Origin: Deltaproteobacteria bacterium CG07_land_8_20_14_0_80_60_11
GTDB lineage: Bacteria; Desulfobacterota; Desulfobaccia; Desulfobaccales; 0-14-0-80-60-11
Assembly: GCA_002779455.1 (NCBI GenBank)
Contig: PEWM01000064.1
Span: 1 to 16,809 of the forward strand
Length of the DNA: 16,809 nucleotides
Direction: 5' to 3'
The notes beneath the pieces are model-generated. The model was not told the origin of the DNA. It searched no databases and saw only the letters and a list, made by a program, of their open reading frames with translations. Below, one piece after another: positions 1 to 6,089 of the stretch. The number at the start of each line of letters is the position of its first letter. Position 1 is the stretch's first letter. The position numbers and the translations under genes are program-made.

Positions 1-1
1 C

Positions 2-191
2 ATGAGAGCCGAGGCGCGATTCTTCAAATCCCTGCCGGACGAGGCCCGCTTAAAAATTCTCTGGCTCTGGTCAGGGACCGAAGAGCTCTGCGTCGGCGAT
101 GTCATTGACGTCCTGGGCATCACCCACTGATGCCCAAAAAAATTTGGCTTATCATATTAAGTCAGCGCGTCTGACCCTAATCACTCAATAA
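2..191 (+). pseudogene. ArsR-family repressor remnant, frameshifted
   Basis: The ATG at 2 opens 42 codons ending at TGA 128-130. The product looks like the N-terminal half of an ArsR/SmtB winged helix: a 'LPDEARLKILWLW' helix (residues 11-23), then 'EELCVGDVIDVLGIT'. The ELCV stretch sits where classical arsenic-binding ArsR proteins have ELCVCD, but the second Cys is Gly32. The reading stops just before the recognition helix. From about 123 another frame reads 'DAQKNLAYHIKSARL', which resembles the missing recognition helix ('..SRHLAYLKSAGL'), then ends at TAA 189-191. I infer a frameshift near 120-130 in a former arsR. The gene may also begin upstream of the window. It lies directly before a thioredoxin/CcdA/ArsM cluster, where an arsR is expected. 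Family call good; the frameshift is an inference from weak residue similarity. Confidence 0.6.
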
Positions 192-202
192 GGATGGGAC
201 AT

Positions 203-589
203 ATGAAATTTTGGCGTCACTATGTTGTCGGGTTGGTTTATCTGGTAATGGGATTTCTGGTGGTCTGGCAACCTGTGCCGACCCTGGCGCAGGGTTCGGC
301 TCCGGCCCCAGGCAAACCCGCCCTTTACGAATTCGGCGCCAAGTGGTGCGTCCCCTGTAGAGAGATGAAAGAGGTGATGGCGGCTTTGAAAATTAGCCAT
401 GGCGACCAGGTGGAATTTCGCATGGTCTATGCGGATGAAGAAAGGCCCCGGTTTGAGCAAAACAAGATCGTGCTCATCCCCACCCAGGTCTTTTTCGATG
501 CCTCCGGCAAAGAGGTGGACCGGCATATCGGGGCCTTGCCCAAAGAAGAAGTTATCAAAAAACTCAAGGAATTGAAGTTTATCCGCTGA
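203..589 (+). CDS. Exported thioredoxin-like protein
   Basis: A 128-residue thioredoxin-fold protein. Residues 1-30 are a signal peptide or N-terminal anchor (basic MKFWRH, then a hydrophobic run, with a plausible cut after LAQ). The redox motif is 'AKWCVPCREM' with Cys49 and Cys52, and 'IPTQVFF' (92-98) supplies the conserved cis-proline loop. I chose ATG 203 rather than ATG 194 because AAGGA at 190-194 lies eight bases before it and would overlap the earlier start. The 14-base gap to a CcdA-like gene suggests the usual pairing in which CcdA passes electrons across the membrane to an extracytoplasmic thioredoxin. Next to ArsM the partner reaction is probably thiol upkeep during arsenic handling, but that role is inferred from position only. 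Confidence 0.82.
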   Translation: MKFWRHYVVGLVYLVMGFLVVWQPVPTLAQGSAPAPGKPALYEFGAKWCVPCREMKEVMAALKISHGDQVEFRMVYADEERPRFEQNKIVLIPTQVFFDASGKEVDRHIGALPKEEVIKKLKELKFIR

Positions 590-603
590 GTTAGGAGCCA
601 TTC

Positions 604-927
604 ATGGCATGGAGTGAAACCTTGGGGCAGGTCATGCAGACCCGCCCTATCCTGGCATACGGCGCCAGCTATCTGGGAGGGGTGATCGCCACCGCCAGCC
701 CCTGCATCCTGGCCAGCATCCCCCTGGTCATCGGCTTCGTCGGCGGCTATGCCGAGGGGCGTAAGCAGCAGGCTTTTTTCTATTCCGTTACCTTTGTGGT
801 GGGCCTGGCCCTGGTCATGTCGATCCTGGGCGCCATGTTCGGCCAGGTAGGGGTTTACTGGTATTTTGTGGTGGCGGTCTTCTTCGCCGGGGCCTATATT
901 TTCTTCCAAGGGATCCGCGCCTGGTAA
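604..927 (+). pseudogene. CcdA-like electron transfer protein, C-terminally truncated
   Basis: The 107-residue product matches the first half of the CcdA/DsbD-beta family: TM1 with the hallmark 'ATASPCILASIPLVIGF' (redox Cys34), TM2 at about 57-80 and TM3 at about 84-104. Family members usually have six TM segments and about 220-240 residues, and their second redox Cys lies in the later half, which is absent here. Stop TAA 925-927 follows 'FFQGIRAW', and I see no continuation of CcdA in the other frames before the next gene at 982. AGGAG at 592-596 supports ATG 604. With one Cys and three helices it should not transfer electrons alone. It is probably a deletion remnant in an otherwise intact operon; a genuine half-size protein that dimerises is a less likely alternative. 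Confidence 0.65.
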
Positions 928-981
928 TTCTTGGGCATCTGAGAAAATGGACTGGGGCGGAAAAGAAGCGAGGGATAGAGG

Positions 982-1737
982 GTGGATAATCAGAAATTGA
1001 AGGATGTCATCAAGGACCGTTACGGCAAGATCGCCCGGGGGGAGCAGACTTTCTGCTGCCCCACCTGTGGGCCGACCGTAACCGGCCAGTGTCTGGCCGT
1101 GGGCTATACCGAGGCGGACCTGCGCCTGGTGCCGGAGTTGGCGATTTTAGGGGTGGGGTGCGGGAACCCCACCGCCCTGGCGGACCTTAAAGTTGGCGAA
1201 ACCGTCCTGGACCTGGGCTCCGGCGCCGGCATCGACGTCTTCCTGGCGGCCAACAAGGTCGGGGATGGCGGCCGGGTCATCGGCGTGGACCTGACGGAGG
1301 ACATGGTGGCCCGCGGAAGTCAACTGGCCCGGGAGCACGGCTTCGCCAACGTGGAGTTCCGCCAGGGCGATATTGAGCATCTCCCGGTGGATTCGGCCAC
1401 CGTAGACGTCATCATCAGCAATTGCGTGATCAACCTGACCCCGGACAAACTGGCGAGCTTTAAAGAGATTCATCGGGTCTTGAGGCCCGGCGGGCGCATC
1501 CTCATCGCCGACCTGGTAACCGCCGGCGAATTGCCGCCGGACGTGCGGGCCAGCGCCGCGGCCTGGGCCGACTGCCTGGCCGGCGCCATGCCCAAGACGG
1601 CCTACCTGAACACCATCCGCCGCGCCGGTTTTGCCGACGTGGCCGTGGTCTCAGAGTCCCCCTACGAGGCCCCAGGGATGGACGAGCGGCTTCAGGGGAA
1701 AATTTTGAGCGTGAAGGTTCGCGCCTTTAAGCGGTGA
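982..1737 (+). CDS. arsM: Arsenite S-adenosylmethionine methyltransferase
   Basis: A 251-residue class I SAM methyltransferase of the ArsM family, which methylates As(III) stepwise to volatile or less retained methylarsenicals in the cytosol. SAM motif I is 'VLDLGSGAGID' (75-85), the acidic residue closing strand 2 is in 'GVDLT' (101-105), and 'VLRPGGRILIADL' (167-178) is the post-motif region. Cys60 ('GVGCGNP'), Cys148 ('SNCVINL') and Cys198 ('WADCLAGA') fall where ArsM uses three arsenic-binding cysteines. A further cluster, 'CCPTCG' (25-30), matches the extra N-terminal cysteines of many ArsM proteins. The start is GTG 982 behind an AGGGATAGAGG-type ribosome site; no better ATG is available. 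It follows a thioredoxin/CcdA pair and a broken arsR and precedes an Fe-S protein by 12 bases, so one transcript is likely. No arsenite permease is visible in the window. Confidence 0.92.
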   Translation: MDNQKLKDVIKDRYGKIARGEQTFCCPTCGPTVTGQCLAVGYTEADLRLVPELAILGVGCGNPTALADLKVGETVLDLGSGAGIDVFLAANKVGDGGRVIGVDLTEDMVARGSQLAREHGFANVEFRQGDIEHLPVDSATVDVIISNCVINLTPDKLASFKEIHRVLRPGGRILIADLVTAGELPPDVRASAAAWADCLAGAMPKTAYLNTIRRAGFADVAVVSESPYEAPGMDERLQGKILSVKVRAFKR

Positions 1738-1749
1738 CAAAAAATAACC

Positions 1750-2304
1750 ATGTTACTGGACCAGATAGACAACTTTGAAATCTTTCGGCCCAAGATGGAC
1801 TCCTCCAAGGAAGTCCTGCACGCCATCGCCACGTTCAAGGCCGATGTCTCCCCGTCTTTCCCCTGCGTGAATGCCGAATTAGGCGGCTGGGACTACGATC
1901 AAACCAATCAGGTGCTCCTGCTCAAAATGTCGGACGGCAAATGGATCACCCTGCACCCCCAAAAAATCGCCATTCGGGGAGCCCGGGACATAGCAGAGGC
2001 TAAGGCCCTGCTCGTCTGGATTCAGGGCCAGATCAACGACATTCATGCCCGCCGGGAAGCTATCACCCCTCGCTACGTGAGTCAAGCCGGCCTTAAGATC
2101 ATGGAGATTTTGAAGCTCACGCCCATGACCAACTGCAAGGCCTGCGGCTCTCCCACTTGCATGGCCTATGCTGCGGCCCTCAGGGAAGGGGAGATAGGGC
2201 TTTCGGATTGCGCCCCGTTGTGGGAGGATAAGTACCGGGAGAAGCGGAAAAAGCTCCAGACCTACCTGGAAAGCTTCGGCTGGCGGGCCCTGGATGCGGA
2301 ATAG
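1750..2304 (+). CDS. 4Fe-4S-motif protein linked to arsM
   Basis: A 184-residue soluble protein with no signal or TM segment. Its C-terminal part carries 'NCKACGSPTCMAYAAALREG' followed by Cys154 in 'LSDCAP'. That is the CxxCGxxTCxxxAxxLxxG...C pattern of the PF04060-type 4Fe-4S domain, also found in the Rnf B subunit and corrinoid Fe-S proteins; ligands would be Cys129, Cys132, Cys137 and Cys154. The N-terminal 100 residues include 'FPCVNAELGGWDYDQ' and 'KWITLHPQKIAIRGA', which I do not recognise as a named domain. It starts 12 bases after arsM and ends 14 bases before the DUF1573 gene, so it is probably co-transcribed with arsM. A role as electron donor in methylarsenate reduction is conceivable, but nothing in the sequence proves it. 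Confidence 0.75.
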   Translation: MLLDQIDNFEIFRPKMDSSKEVLHAIATFKADVSPSFPCVNAELGGWDYDQTNQVLLLKMSDGKWITLHPQKIAIRGARDIAEAKALLVWIQGQINDIHARREAITPRYVSQAGLKIMEILKLTPMTNCKACGSPTCMAYAAALREGEIGLSDCAPLWEDKYREKRKKLQTYLESFGWRALDAE

Positions 2305-2318
2305 GAGCGGAGAGATTT

Positions 2319-3032
2319 ATGTGCATCACTAAATTGGTCAACCGCGCTTTCATCGGGATATTGCTGCTGCTGTGCACGCCACTGGCGGCCGCGGCCACCA
2401 TCGGGCCGAAAGCCCAGGTCCCCGAGACCACCTTTGATTTCGGCGAAGTTTTCGAAGACCGGAAGTTGACCCACACCTTTGACATCAAGAATATCGGCGA
2501 CGCCCTGTTAGAGATCAAGGATATCGATTCGGATTGCGCCTGCACCGCCGCCGACTCCGACCGCCGCATCCCCCCCGGCGCGTTGGGCCGCATCACCCTG
2601 ACCATCGCCCCTTACTCGGTGCTCCGCCAATTTGCCAAGAAAACCAAGGTGTTTTTTAACGATCCGAACCTTCCCGAAGTGGTCCTGACCATGCAAGGTT
2701 ACGGCAAACCTTTCATTGAAATCCAGCCCAGCCACATCATCCGGTTCCGGGGCAAGCCGGGAGAGAAACTGACCAGTCAGGTGCGTTTTACTTCACACCT
2801 CCCCACTCCCTGGGAGATCAAAGAATTTAAGACCAATATCCCTCAGTTCATCGACGTGACCGTAAAAGCGGTAGAGCCGGGGCGGGTTTACGTGGTGGAA
2901 GTCCGCAATAAACGGCAGGAAACGGGCAATTATGCCGGCGTGATTGACCTGTTTACCACTGCGGCAAAGCGGCCCCGCCTGATAATTCGGGTGTTCGGCG
3001 AGCTTTCCCTGCCTTCAGCGGGAAGCCCCTGA
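2319..3032 (+). CDS. Exported DUF1573 protein
   Basis: A 237-residue exported protein. Residues 1-26 form a signal peptide with a hydrophobic core 'FIGILLLLC' and an 'LAAAA' cleavage region. Residues 37-105 match DUF1573: 'TTFDFGEVFEDRKLTHTFDIKNIGDALLEI' followed by 'DSDCACTAA', where the family usually has CGCT. The domain is an Ig-like beta sandwich found in periplasmic or surface proteins of unknown function. Residues 125-230 look like a second beta-rich domain ('KPFIEIQPSHIIRFRGKPGE'), possibly another Ig-like fold. GGAGCGGAGAG upstream supports ATG 2319. It is the last gene of the arsM-led strand; whether it belongs functionally to arsenic handling is unclear. Confidence 0.82.
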   Translation: MCITKLVNRAFIGILLLLCTPLAAAATIGPKAQVPETTFDFGEVFEDRKLTHTFDIKNIGDALLEIKDIDSDCACTAADSDRRIPPGALGRITLTIAPYSVLRQFAKKTKVFFNDPNLPEVVLTMQGYGKPFIEIQPSHIIRFRGKPGEKLTSQVRFTSHLPTPWEIKEFKTNIPQFIDVTVKAVEPGRVYVVEVRNKRQETGNYAGVIDLFTTAAKRPRLIIRVFGELSLPSAGSP

Positions 3033-3044
3033 CCACCAGAGTGG

Positions 3045-3063
3045 CACAGGCTGCCAGCCTGTG
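3045..3063. repeat. Palindromic repeat, CAGGCTG/CAGCCTG type
   Basis: Perfect nine-base arms CACAGGCTG and CAGCCTGTG around one central C, just after the DUF1573 stop. Ten bases of it (CCAGCCTGTG, 3054-3063) recur in the hairpin at 16129-16167, so it looks like a member of a dispersed palindrome family. In this position between convergent genes it could also help end transcription. Confidence 0.6.
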
Positions 3064-3093
3064 GGGGCGCAAAAGGGAGGAACTGGCTAGCGG

Positions 3094-3110
3094 GCTTGAA
3101 AAATTCAAGC
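3094..3110. terminator. Possible bidirectional terminator hairpin
   Basis: GCTTGAA-AAA-TTCAAGC forms a seven-pair stem between two convergent genes, DUF1573 (+) and the ZIP-like gene (-). No clear T tract follows on either strand, so intrinsic termination is uncertain. Confidence 0.35.
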
Positions 3111-3129
3111 TAACCATCTCGGCTGGTTT

Positions 3130-3552
3130 CTACAGGGCCAGCAGCAGCGCGGTGTAGAGCGCCGCGCCCAGGGCAAAGGCCCAGAAGAGACTCTCCTGTT
3201 CTTTCGGCAGTTCCTCTTTGATGACATTGAGGATGACCCCGCCGGCGAGGAAGGCGAACAGCACGGCCAGCATGAGTTCGTGGATCGGGGTCATCAGGCC
3301 GATGCCAAAACCCAGCAGGGCCACGATATAGACGTGGTGCTCCAGGAACTCCAGGGGGAGGTCGGCCCGGACCATGACGTCCTGGCCTTTCTTTAACTCC
3401 GGCAAGATGTGCACGAAGACGTAAGCCACGGAGGCGCCCCCGGCCAGCGAGAGCCAGCGGCTGCGCGGCTCCGCCCTGGCCAGGGAGAACCGGCTGGCGC
3501 CCAGATGGATCAGGGCCAGACAGACGGCGAAGATCAAGGCCAGGCCAGGCAT
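3130..3552 (-). CDS. ZIP-like integral membrane protein with apparent internal deletion
   Basis: A 140-residue hydrophobic protein reading leftward. Residues 1-20 form a TM segment; 'LAGGASVAYVFVHILPEL' (36-53) and 'LEHHVYIVALLGF' (70-82) look like the first half of a ZIP-like/hypothetical membrane family. 'FAFLAGGVILNVIKEELPKE' (100-119) and 'FWAFALGAALYTALLL' are typical of its extreme C-terminus. From memory, family members carry several further helices between these parts and are about 100 residues longer, so the join near residue 82 (about 3300-3310) looks like an in-frame deletion. I chose ATG 3552; a TTG at 3603 would add 17 residues of non-membrane sequence, and GGAG upstream of the ATG gives a weak ribosome site. 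Zinc or other metal transport cannot be claimed for this form. Confidence 0.6.
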   Translation of the reverse strand: MPGLALIFAVCLALIHLGASRFSLARAEPRSRWLSLAGGASVAYVFVHILPELKKGQDVMVRADLPLEFLEHHVYIVALLGFGIGLMTPIHELMLAVLFAFLAGGVILNVIKEELPKEQESLFWAFALGAALYTALLLAL

Positions 3553-3656
3553 GGCTGCCGCAAACTCCGGTTCGGCGGATAATGACCGTAAGGGCTGCCG
3601 CAAGCGCCTGGGACGCCGGATTGCCCTGGGCAGCCTTGACGCGGCTGCGGCCCATT

Positions 3657-3685
3657 TTACCCTTTTTGTGGCAATAAGGTATAAT
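3657..3685 (+). promoter_or_regulatory. Promoter upstream of the MFS remnant
   Basis: TTTACC (3657-3662) and TATAAT (3680-3685) are separated by 17 bases, a good sigma-70-type match with a perfect -10. Transcription would start near 3692 and run into the hairpin leader before ATG 3778. Confidence 0.6.
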
Positions 3686-3718
3686 AAAAATTTAAGGTTG
3701 CAGCCAAGTTGGCGCCGT

Positions 3719-3746
3719 GCCGGGACCCCGGCTTGGGAAGCGGGGT
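3719..3746 (+). promoter_or_regulatory. Overlapping alternative hairpins in the leader
   Basis: GCCGGG-AC-CCCGGC (3719-3732) and ACCCCG(G)CTT-GGG-AAGCGGGGT (3725-3746) share bases 3725-3732 and so cannot form together in full. They lie between a strong promoter and the start of an MFS gene fragment. Two exclusive stems in a leader can act as an attenuator, but no T tract or known riboswitch core is visible, so this may be chance in GC-rich DNA. Confidence 0.35.
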
Positions 3747-3777
3747 TTCGTGACCCCCTTCACTCCAACGGAAGGCG

Positions 3778-3900
3778 ATGAACCGGCAATCCTTCTTCAC
3801 TTTCCAGGCCCTGGTCTTCGGCCTGGTGGCCGCGGCCTTCACCACGGTGTACATTACCCAGCCGGTGCCGCCCATCCTGCAGCAGGAGTTCGGCGGAAAA
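3778..3900 (+). pseudogene. MFS transporter N-terminal remnant
   Basis: ATG 3778, after GGAAGG, begins 'MNRQSFFTFQALVFGLVAAAFTTVYITQPVPPILQQEFG'. That is the first TM helix of an MFS drug/metabolite transporter of the type with 'VYITQPVLPxLQxEFG' at the end of TM1. After about residue 39 (near 3895-3900) the similarity stops, and the frame runs through polar sequence with no TM segments to a stop at 4051-4053. Full MFS proteins have 12 helices and about 390-420 residues, so more than 90% is missing. The promoter and ribosome site remain, which points to a recent deletion or a misjoined assembly rather than old decay. Confidence 0.65.
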
Positions 3901-3993
3901 GCCCCAGGAAAAGTTGAGTCCCGGCGTCTGATGAGCGATAATGCAAGGGATGGTCTGGCGGGGAACTGTCGGCCGCCGTCAAACCCCGGTAAC

Positions 3994-4010
3994 TTTATCA
4001 AAATGATAAA
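3994..4010. promoter_or_regulatory. Candidate operator palindrome before the sigma gene
   Basis: TTTATCA-AAA-TGATAAA is a perfect 17-base inverted repeat, AT-rich in a GC-rich setting, 63 bases before the sigma factor start. Such symmetry suits a dimeric repressor; the TGATAA half is reminiscent of Fur-type half-sites, although the arrangement is not the canonical 7-1-7 box. A possible -35 TTAACA lies at 4018-4023 with TATATC at 4043-4048, spaced 19, which is poor. Confidence 0.4.
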
Positions 4011-4072
4011 CTTATGCTTAACATTCAGAGCTCGATGGGGTCTATATCAATGAATGCCGGAATTAAGATCCC

Positions 4073-4666
4073 ATGACCGATGCTCAGCTTGTGGCCCAGG
4101 CCCAGGCAGGTGATCTTCCGGCCTTCGAAGCACTGGTGCAGAAGTACCAACGGGAGGTCTACGGTCTGGCCTGCCGCATGGTATCCGATGCGGAGGAGGC
4201 TAAGGATTTGGCCCAGCAGGCCTTTCTCCAGGCCTTTGTCCACATCCGAAGTTTTCGCCAGGATGCGCAGTTTCGCACCTGGTTGTTCCGGATTGCCATC
4301 AACCAGTGCTACAATTTTTTGAAGAGCCGCAGAAAATTCGGCGATCCGGTTGACTGTGACGAAGTGAATCTGGCGGGGGAGGAGCCCTCCCCGGAGGCGG
4401 ACCTGGTTGCCCGGGACGACCGCCGGCGGCTCTATGCGGCCCTGGAACGGCTCCCCGCCAAGCAGCGGGCGGTGATCACCCTGAAGGTGGAACAGGGCCT
4501 GTCTTATCAGGAGATCAGCCAGGTCCTGGGCGGGACCGCCGGCGCCGCCCGGGTTAATTACTGCCAGGCGTTGAAGACCCTGAAGAAACATATACAGAGC
4601 GAGGACGACCATGAAGTGGCAATGCGCTCTTCTAAAACGGTGGCTGCCAGAGTATCCCGGCGGTGA
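4073..4666 (+). CDS. ECF-type RNA polymerase sigma factor
   Basis: A 197-residue sigma-70 family protein of the extracytoplasmic-function group. Region 2 spans about residues 8-90, with 'FEALVQKYQREVYGLACRM', 'DAEEAKDLAQQAFLQAF' and the DNA-melting stretch 'FRTWLFRIAINQCYNFLKSR'. Region 4 spans about 125-175, with 'LERLPAKQRAVITLKVEQGL' and a helix-turn-helix around 'SYQEISQVLGGTAGAARVNY'. Region 3 is absent, as in all ECF factors. It would direct polymerase to stress promoters after release from the anti-sigma encoded immediately downstream, which overlaps it by 56 bases. The start is ATG 4073, matching the usual length ahead of region 2, although its ribosome site (GGAATTAAGA) is weak. The last 20 residues ('EDDHEVAMRSSKTVAARVSR') lie beyond the sigma domain. 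Confidence 0.9.
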   Translation: MTDAQLVAQAQAGDLPAFEALVQKYQREVYGLACRMVSDAEEAKDLAQQAFLQAFVHIRSFRQDAQFRTWLFRIAINQCYNFLKSRRKFGDPVDCDEVNLAGEEPSPEADLVARDDRRRLYAALERLPAKQRAVITLKVEQGLSYQEISQVLGGTAGAARVNYCQALKTLKKHIQSEDDHEVAMRSSKTVAARVSRR

Positions 4667-5285
4667 CCTCCCCGCTTGGGGGAAGCTCTGGCTCAAGTCC
4701 CATGTGGCGCGGTGCTCCGCCTGCCGTCAGGAACTGGCGGGACTCAGGGAGGTGGTCGCCGCCATTGAGGCATCTCCGGTGGTGGACCCGGCGCCGGAAT
4801 TTTGGGGCGAATTTTCCCGGGAGATGCACCTGAAGCTGGTCCAGGCCGCCCAGGAAGGCCAGACTGCGCCCGCCTCAACCAGCCCCCGGTGGTTTCGGCT
4901 GCCCTATCTTCTGGGCGCGCCGGCCCTGGCAGTGCTGCTGCTCTATGCGGCGGTGCAGCTCACGGGCCCCGGCGCCCCCATTCAGGACCAGGCCCGGGTA
5001 AAGCCTCCGTCCGCGGCCAAAATGGCTGCCGTCCCGCCGAAGGCTACGGCGCCGCTGGCCAAGGTCCCCGCGTCCCCCGCCCTGCCCATAGAACAATTGG
5101 TCACGGTCGCTCTGGAGGAAGATGCGCACCAACCGGTGGAGGAAGTGGATATTTCCGGCTGGGACCTGGATGCGGAACTGGCGGGAATGACCGACCAGGA
5201 AAAGAATGCATTTCTCAACAAACTGCATCAACGTAAGAAGGATGGCTCATGCTTCGAAGGATTTTCTTTGTGCTCCTGGGGCTAA
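4611..5285 (+). CDS. Membrane anti-sigma factor with zinc-finger domain
   Basis: A 224-residue probable partner of the ECF sigma. The N-terminal cytosolic part has Cys5 and then 'HVARCSAC' with His31-x3-Cys35-x2-Cys38, the ZAS zinc-finger anti-sigma signature. One TM segment, about residues 98-117 ('YLLGAPALAVLLLYAAVQL'), follows. The extracytoplasmic part (118-224) is first rich in Pro, Ala and Lys, then carries an acidic stretch ending 'WDLDAELAGMTDQEKNAFLNKL'. The gene starts inside the sigma gene (56-base overlap, GAGG at 4601-4604) and ends 37 bases inside the next, so translation of all three is probably coupled. The protein would hold the sigma factor at the membrane until a periplasmic signal arrives; which signal is unknown. 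Confidence 0.85.
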   Translation: MKWQCALLKRWLPEYPGGDLPAWGKLWLKSHVARCSACRQELAGLREVVAAIEASPVVDPAPEFWGEFSREMHLKLVQAAQEGQTAPASTSPRWFRLPYLLGAPALAVLLLYAAVQLTGPGAPIQDQARVKPPSAAKMAAVPPKATAPLAKVPASPALPIEQLVTVALEEDAHQPVEEVDISGWDLDAELAGMTDQEKNAFLNKLHQRKKDGSCFEGFSLCSWG

Positions 5286-5821
5286 CCCTGGCCGGTGCGA
5301 GCCTGGCCTGGGGACAGCCGAGTCGTGAATTTGGCGGTGGCGGCGGCTTTCAGGACCGGTTCCTGGAAGTCAAGCGGCACCAGTTGGGCCCGGCTCTCGG
5401 AGTAAACCAGCCGACCGTGGACCAGTTGCTGGCCATCGAGGCGCGGTATAAGCCGTTGCGGCACCAGATGGTCACGGGGATGAAAAGCGATATGCAGCGC
5501 CTGCAGCAGCTCATGAGCCAGCCCGCCCCGCCGGAGGCGGAAATCAAAGCCCTGCTCGCCGAGATGAAGCGCAAGCGGCTGGAGATGCTCAACCTGCAGC
5601 AGCGCAAGGATGACGAAGAGACGGCCCTGCTCACGCCGATCCAGCAAGCCCGCTATCTCATGTACCTCATGTCCCTGATCAAGGAAGCCCGGAGCATCAA
5701 GAGCGGTGCGGGCGGGTCCGGTGGCCAAGCCCGGCCCGGGATCATGGGCGGGCCCGGGGGCATGGGGGCGCCAACCCTGCGGCCTCCCCAGGAAATCCCG
5801 GTTTCCCGTCCGCCTCAGTAA
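5249..5821 (+). CDS. Periplasmic LTxxQ (Spy/CpxP/ZraP-like) protein
   Basis: A 190-residue exported protein. Residues 1-22 are a signal peptide ('MLRRIFFVLLGLTLAGASLAWG'). Residues 35-150 are strongly helical with many Met, Gln and Arg ('MKSDMQRLQQLM', 'EMKRKRLEMLNLQQRKDDEE') and contain 'LLTPIQQARYLMYL', a clear LTPxQ motif (128-132) as in Spy, CpxP and ZraP periplasmic chaperone/metal sensors. The tail (151-190) is rich in Gly, Pro and Met ('IMGGPGGMGAP'), which is unusual for the family and could bind metal. AAGGA at 5238-5242 precedes ATG 5249. It overlaps the anti-sigma gene and is the last gene before the terminator, so it probably feeds the signal to the anti-sigma or is part of the response. 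That link is inferred from neighbourhood. Confidence 0.8.
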   Translation: MLRRIFFVLLGLTLAGASLAWGQPSREFGGGGGFQDRFLEVKRHQLGPALGVNQPTVDQLLAIEARYKPLRHQMVTGMKSDMQRLQQLMSQPAPPEAEIKALLAEMKRKRLEMLNLQQRKDDEETALLTPIQQARYLMYLMSLIKEARSIKSGAGGSGGQARPGIMGGPGGMGAPTLRPPQEIPVSRPPQ

Positions 5822-5884
5822 GACCGGACCGGGAGCCACCGCTCCGGCGCCGCCCACTTAGAGAAAATTCTGGAAAATCTAACC

Positions 5885-5932
5885 AACCGGCAAGTAACCC
5901 GGAGGTCATGCGGGTCTTCTGCCGGTTTTTTT
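5885..5932 (+). terminator. Rho-independent terminator of the sigma operon
   Basis: AACCGGCA (5885-5892) pairs with TGCCGGTT (5920-5927), and ACCCG (5897-5901) pairs with CGGGT (5911-5915), with a small internal loop between. Seven T residues (5926-5932) follow. It stands 64 bases after the LTxxQ gene and before the tRNA promoter. Confidence 0.85.
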
Positions 5933-5942
5933 GTCTCCCCAC

Positions 5943-5972
5943 TTGCCAAATCCTGGTGAAGCGATTTAAAAT
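5943..5972 (+). promoter_or_regulatory. Promoter of tRNA-Leu
   Basis: TTGCCA (5943-5948), 18 bases, TAAAAT (5967-5972). The predicted start near 5979 is a few bases ahead of the mature tRNA 5' end at 5982, as expected for a single tRNA unit with a short leader. Confidence 0.6.
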
Positions 5973-5981
5973 AAGTGGGCC

Positions 5982-6068
5982 GCCGGAGTGGTGGAATTGG
6001 TAGACGCAGGGGACTCAAAATCCCCCGAGGGCAACCTTGTGCCGGTTCGAGTCCGGCCTCCGGCACCA
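5982..6068 (+). tRNA. tRNA-Leu (anticodon CAA)
   Basis: An 87-base tRNA with encoded CCA (6066-6068). Acceptor arms GCCGGAG (5982-5988) and CTCCGGC (6058-6064) pair fully; the discriminator is A6065. The anticodon stem GGGGA/TCCCC encloses loop CTCAAAA with anticodon CAA at 6016-6018, reading UUG. The T arm is GCCGG-TTCGAGT-CCGGC (6041-6057). The long variable arm (about 6026-6040) fits a class II leucine tRNA. Confidence 0.96.
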
Positions 6069-6089
6069 TGTAATTTTAGGTACTTAAGT

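Noticed and set aside
194..202. ATG 194 as start of the thioredoxin-like gene
   Set aside because: It overlaps the AAGGA ribosome site that is ideally placed for ATG 203.
3962..3983. GGAACT followed by GTCAAA, resembling an ECF (sigma-E type) promoter upstream of the sigma gene
   Set aside because: The gap between the two boxes is only about 10 bases; known ECF promoters of this type need about 15-17.
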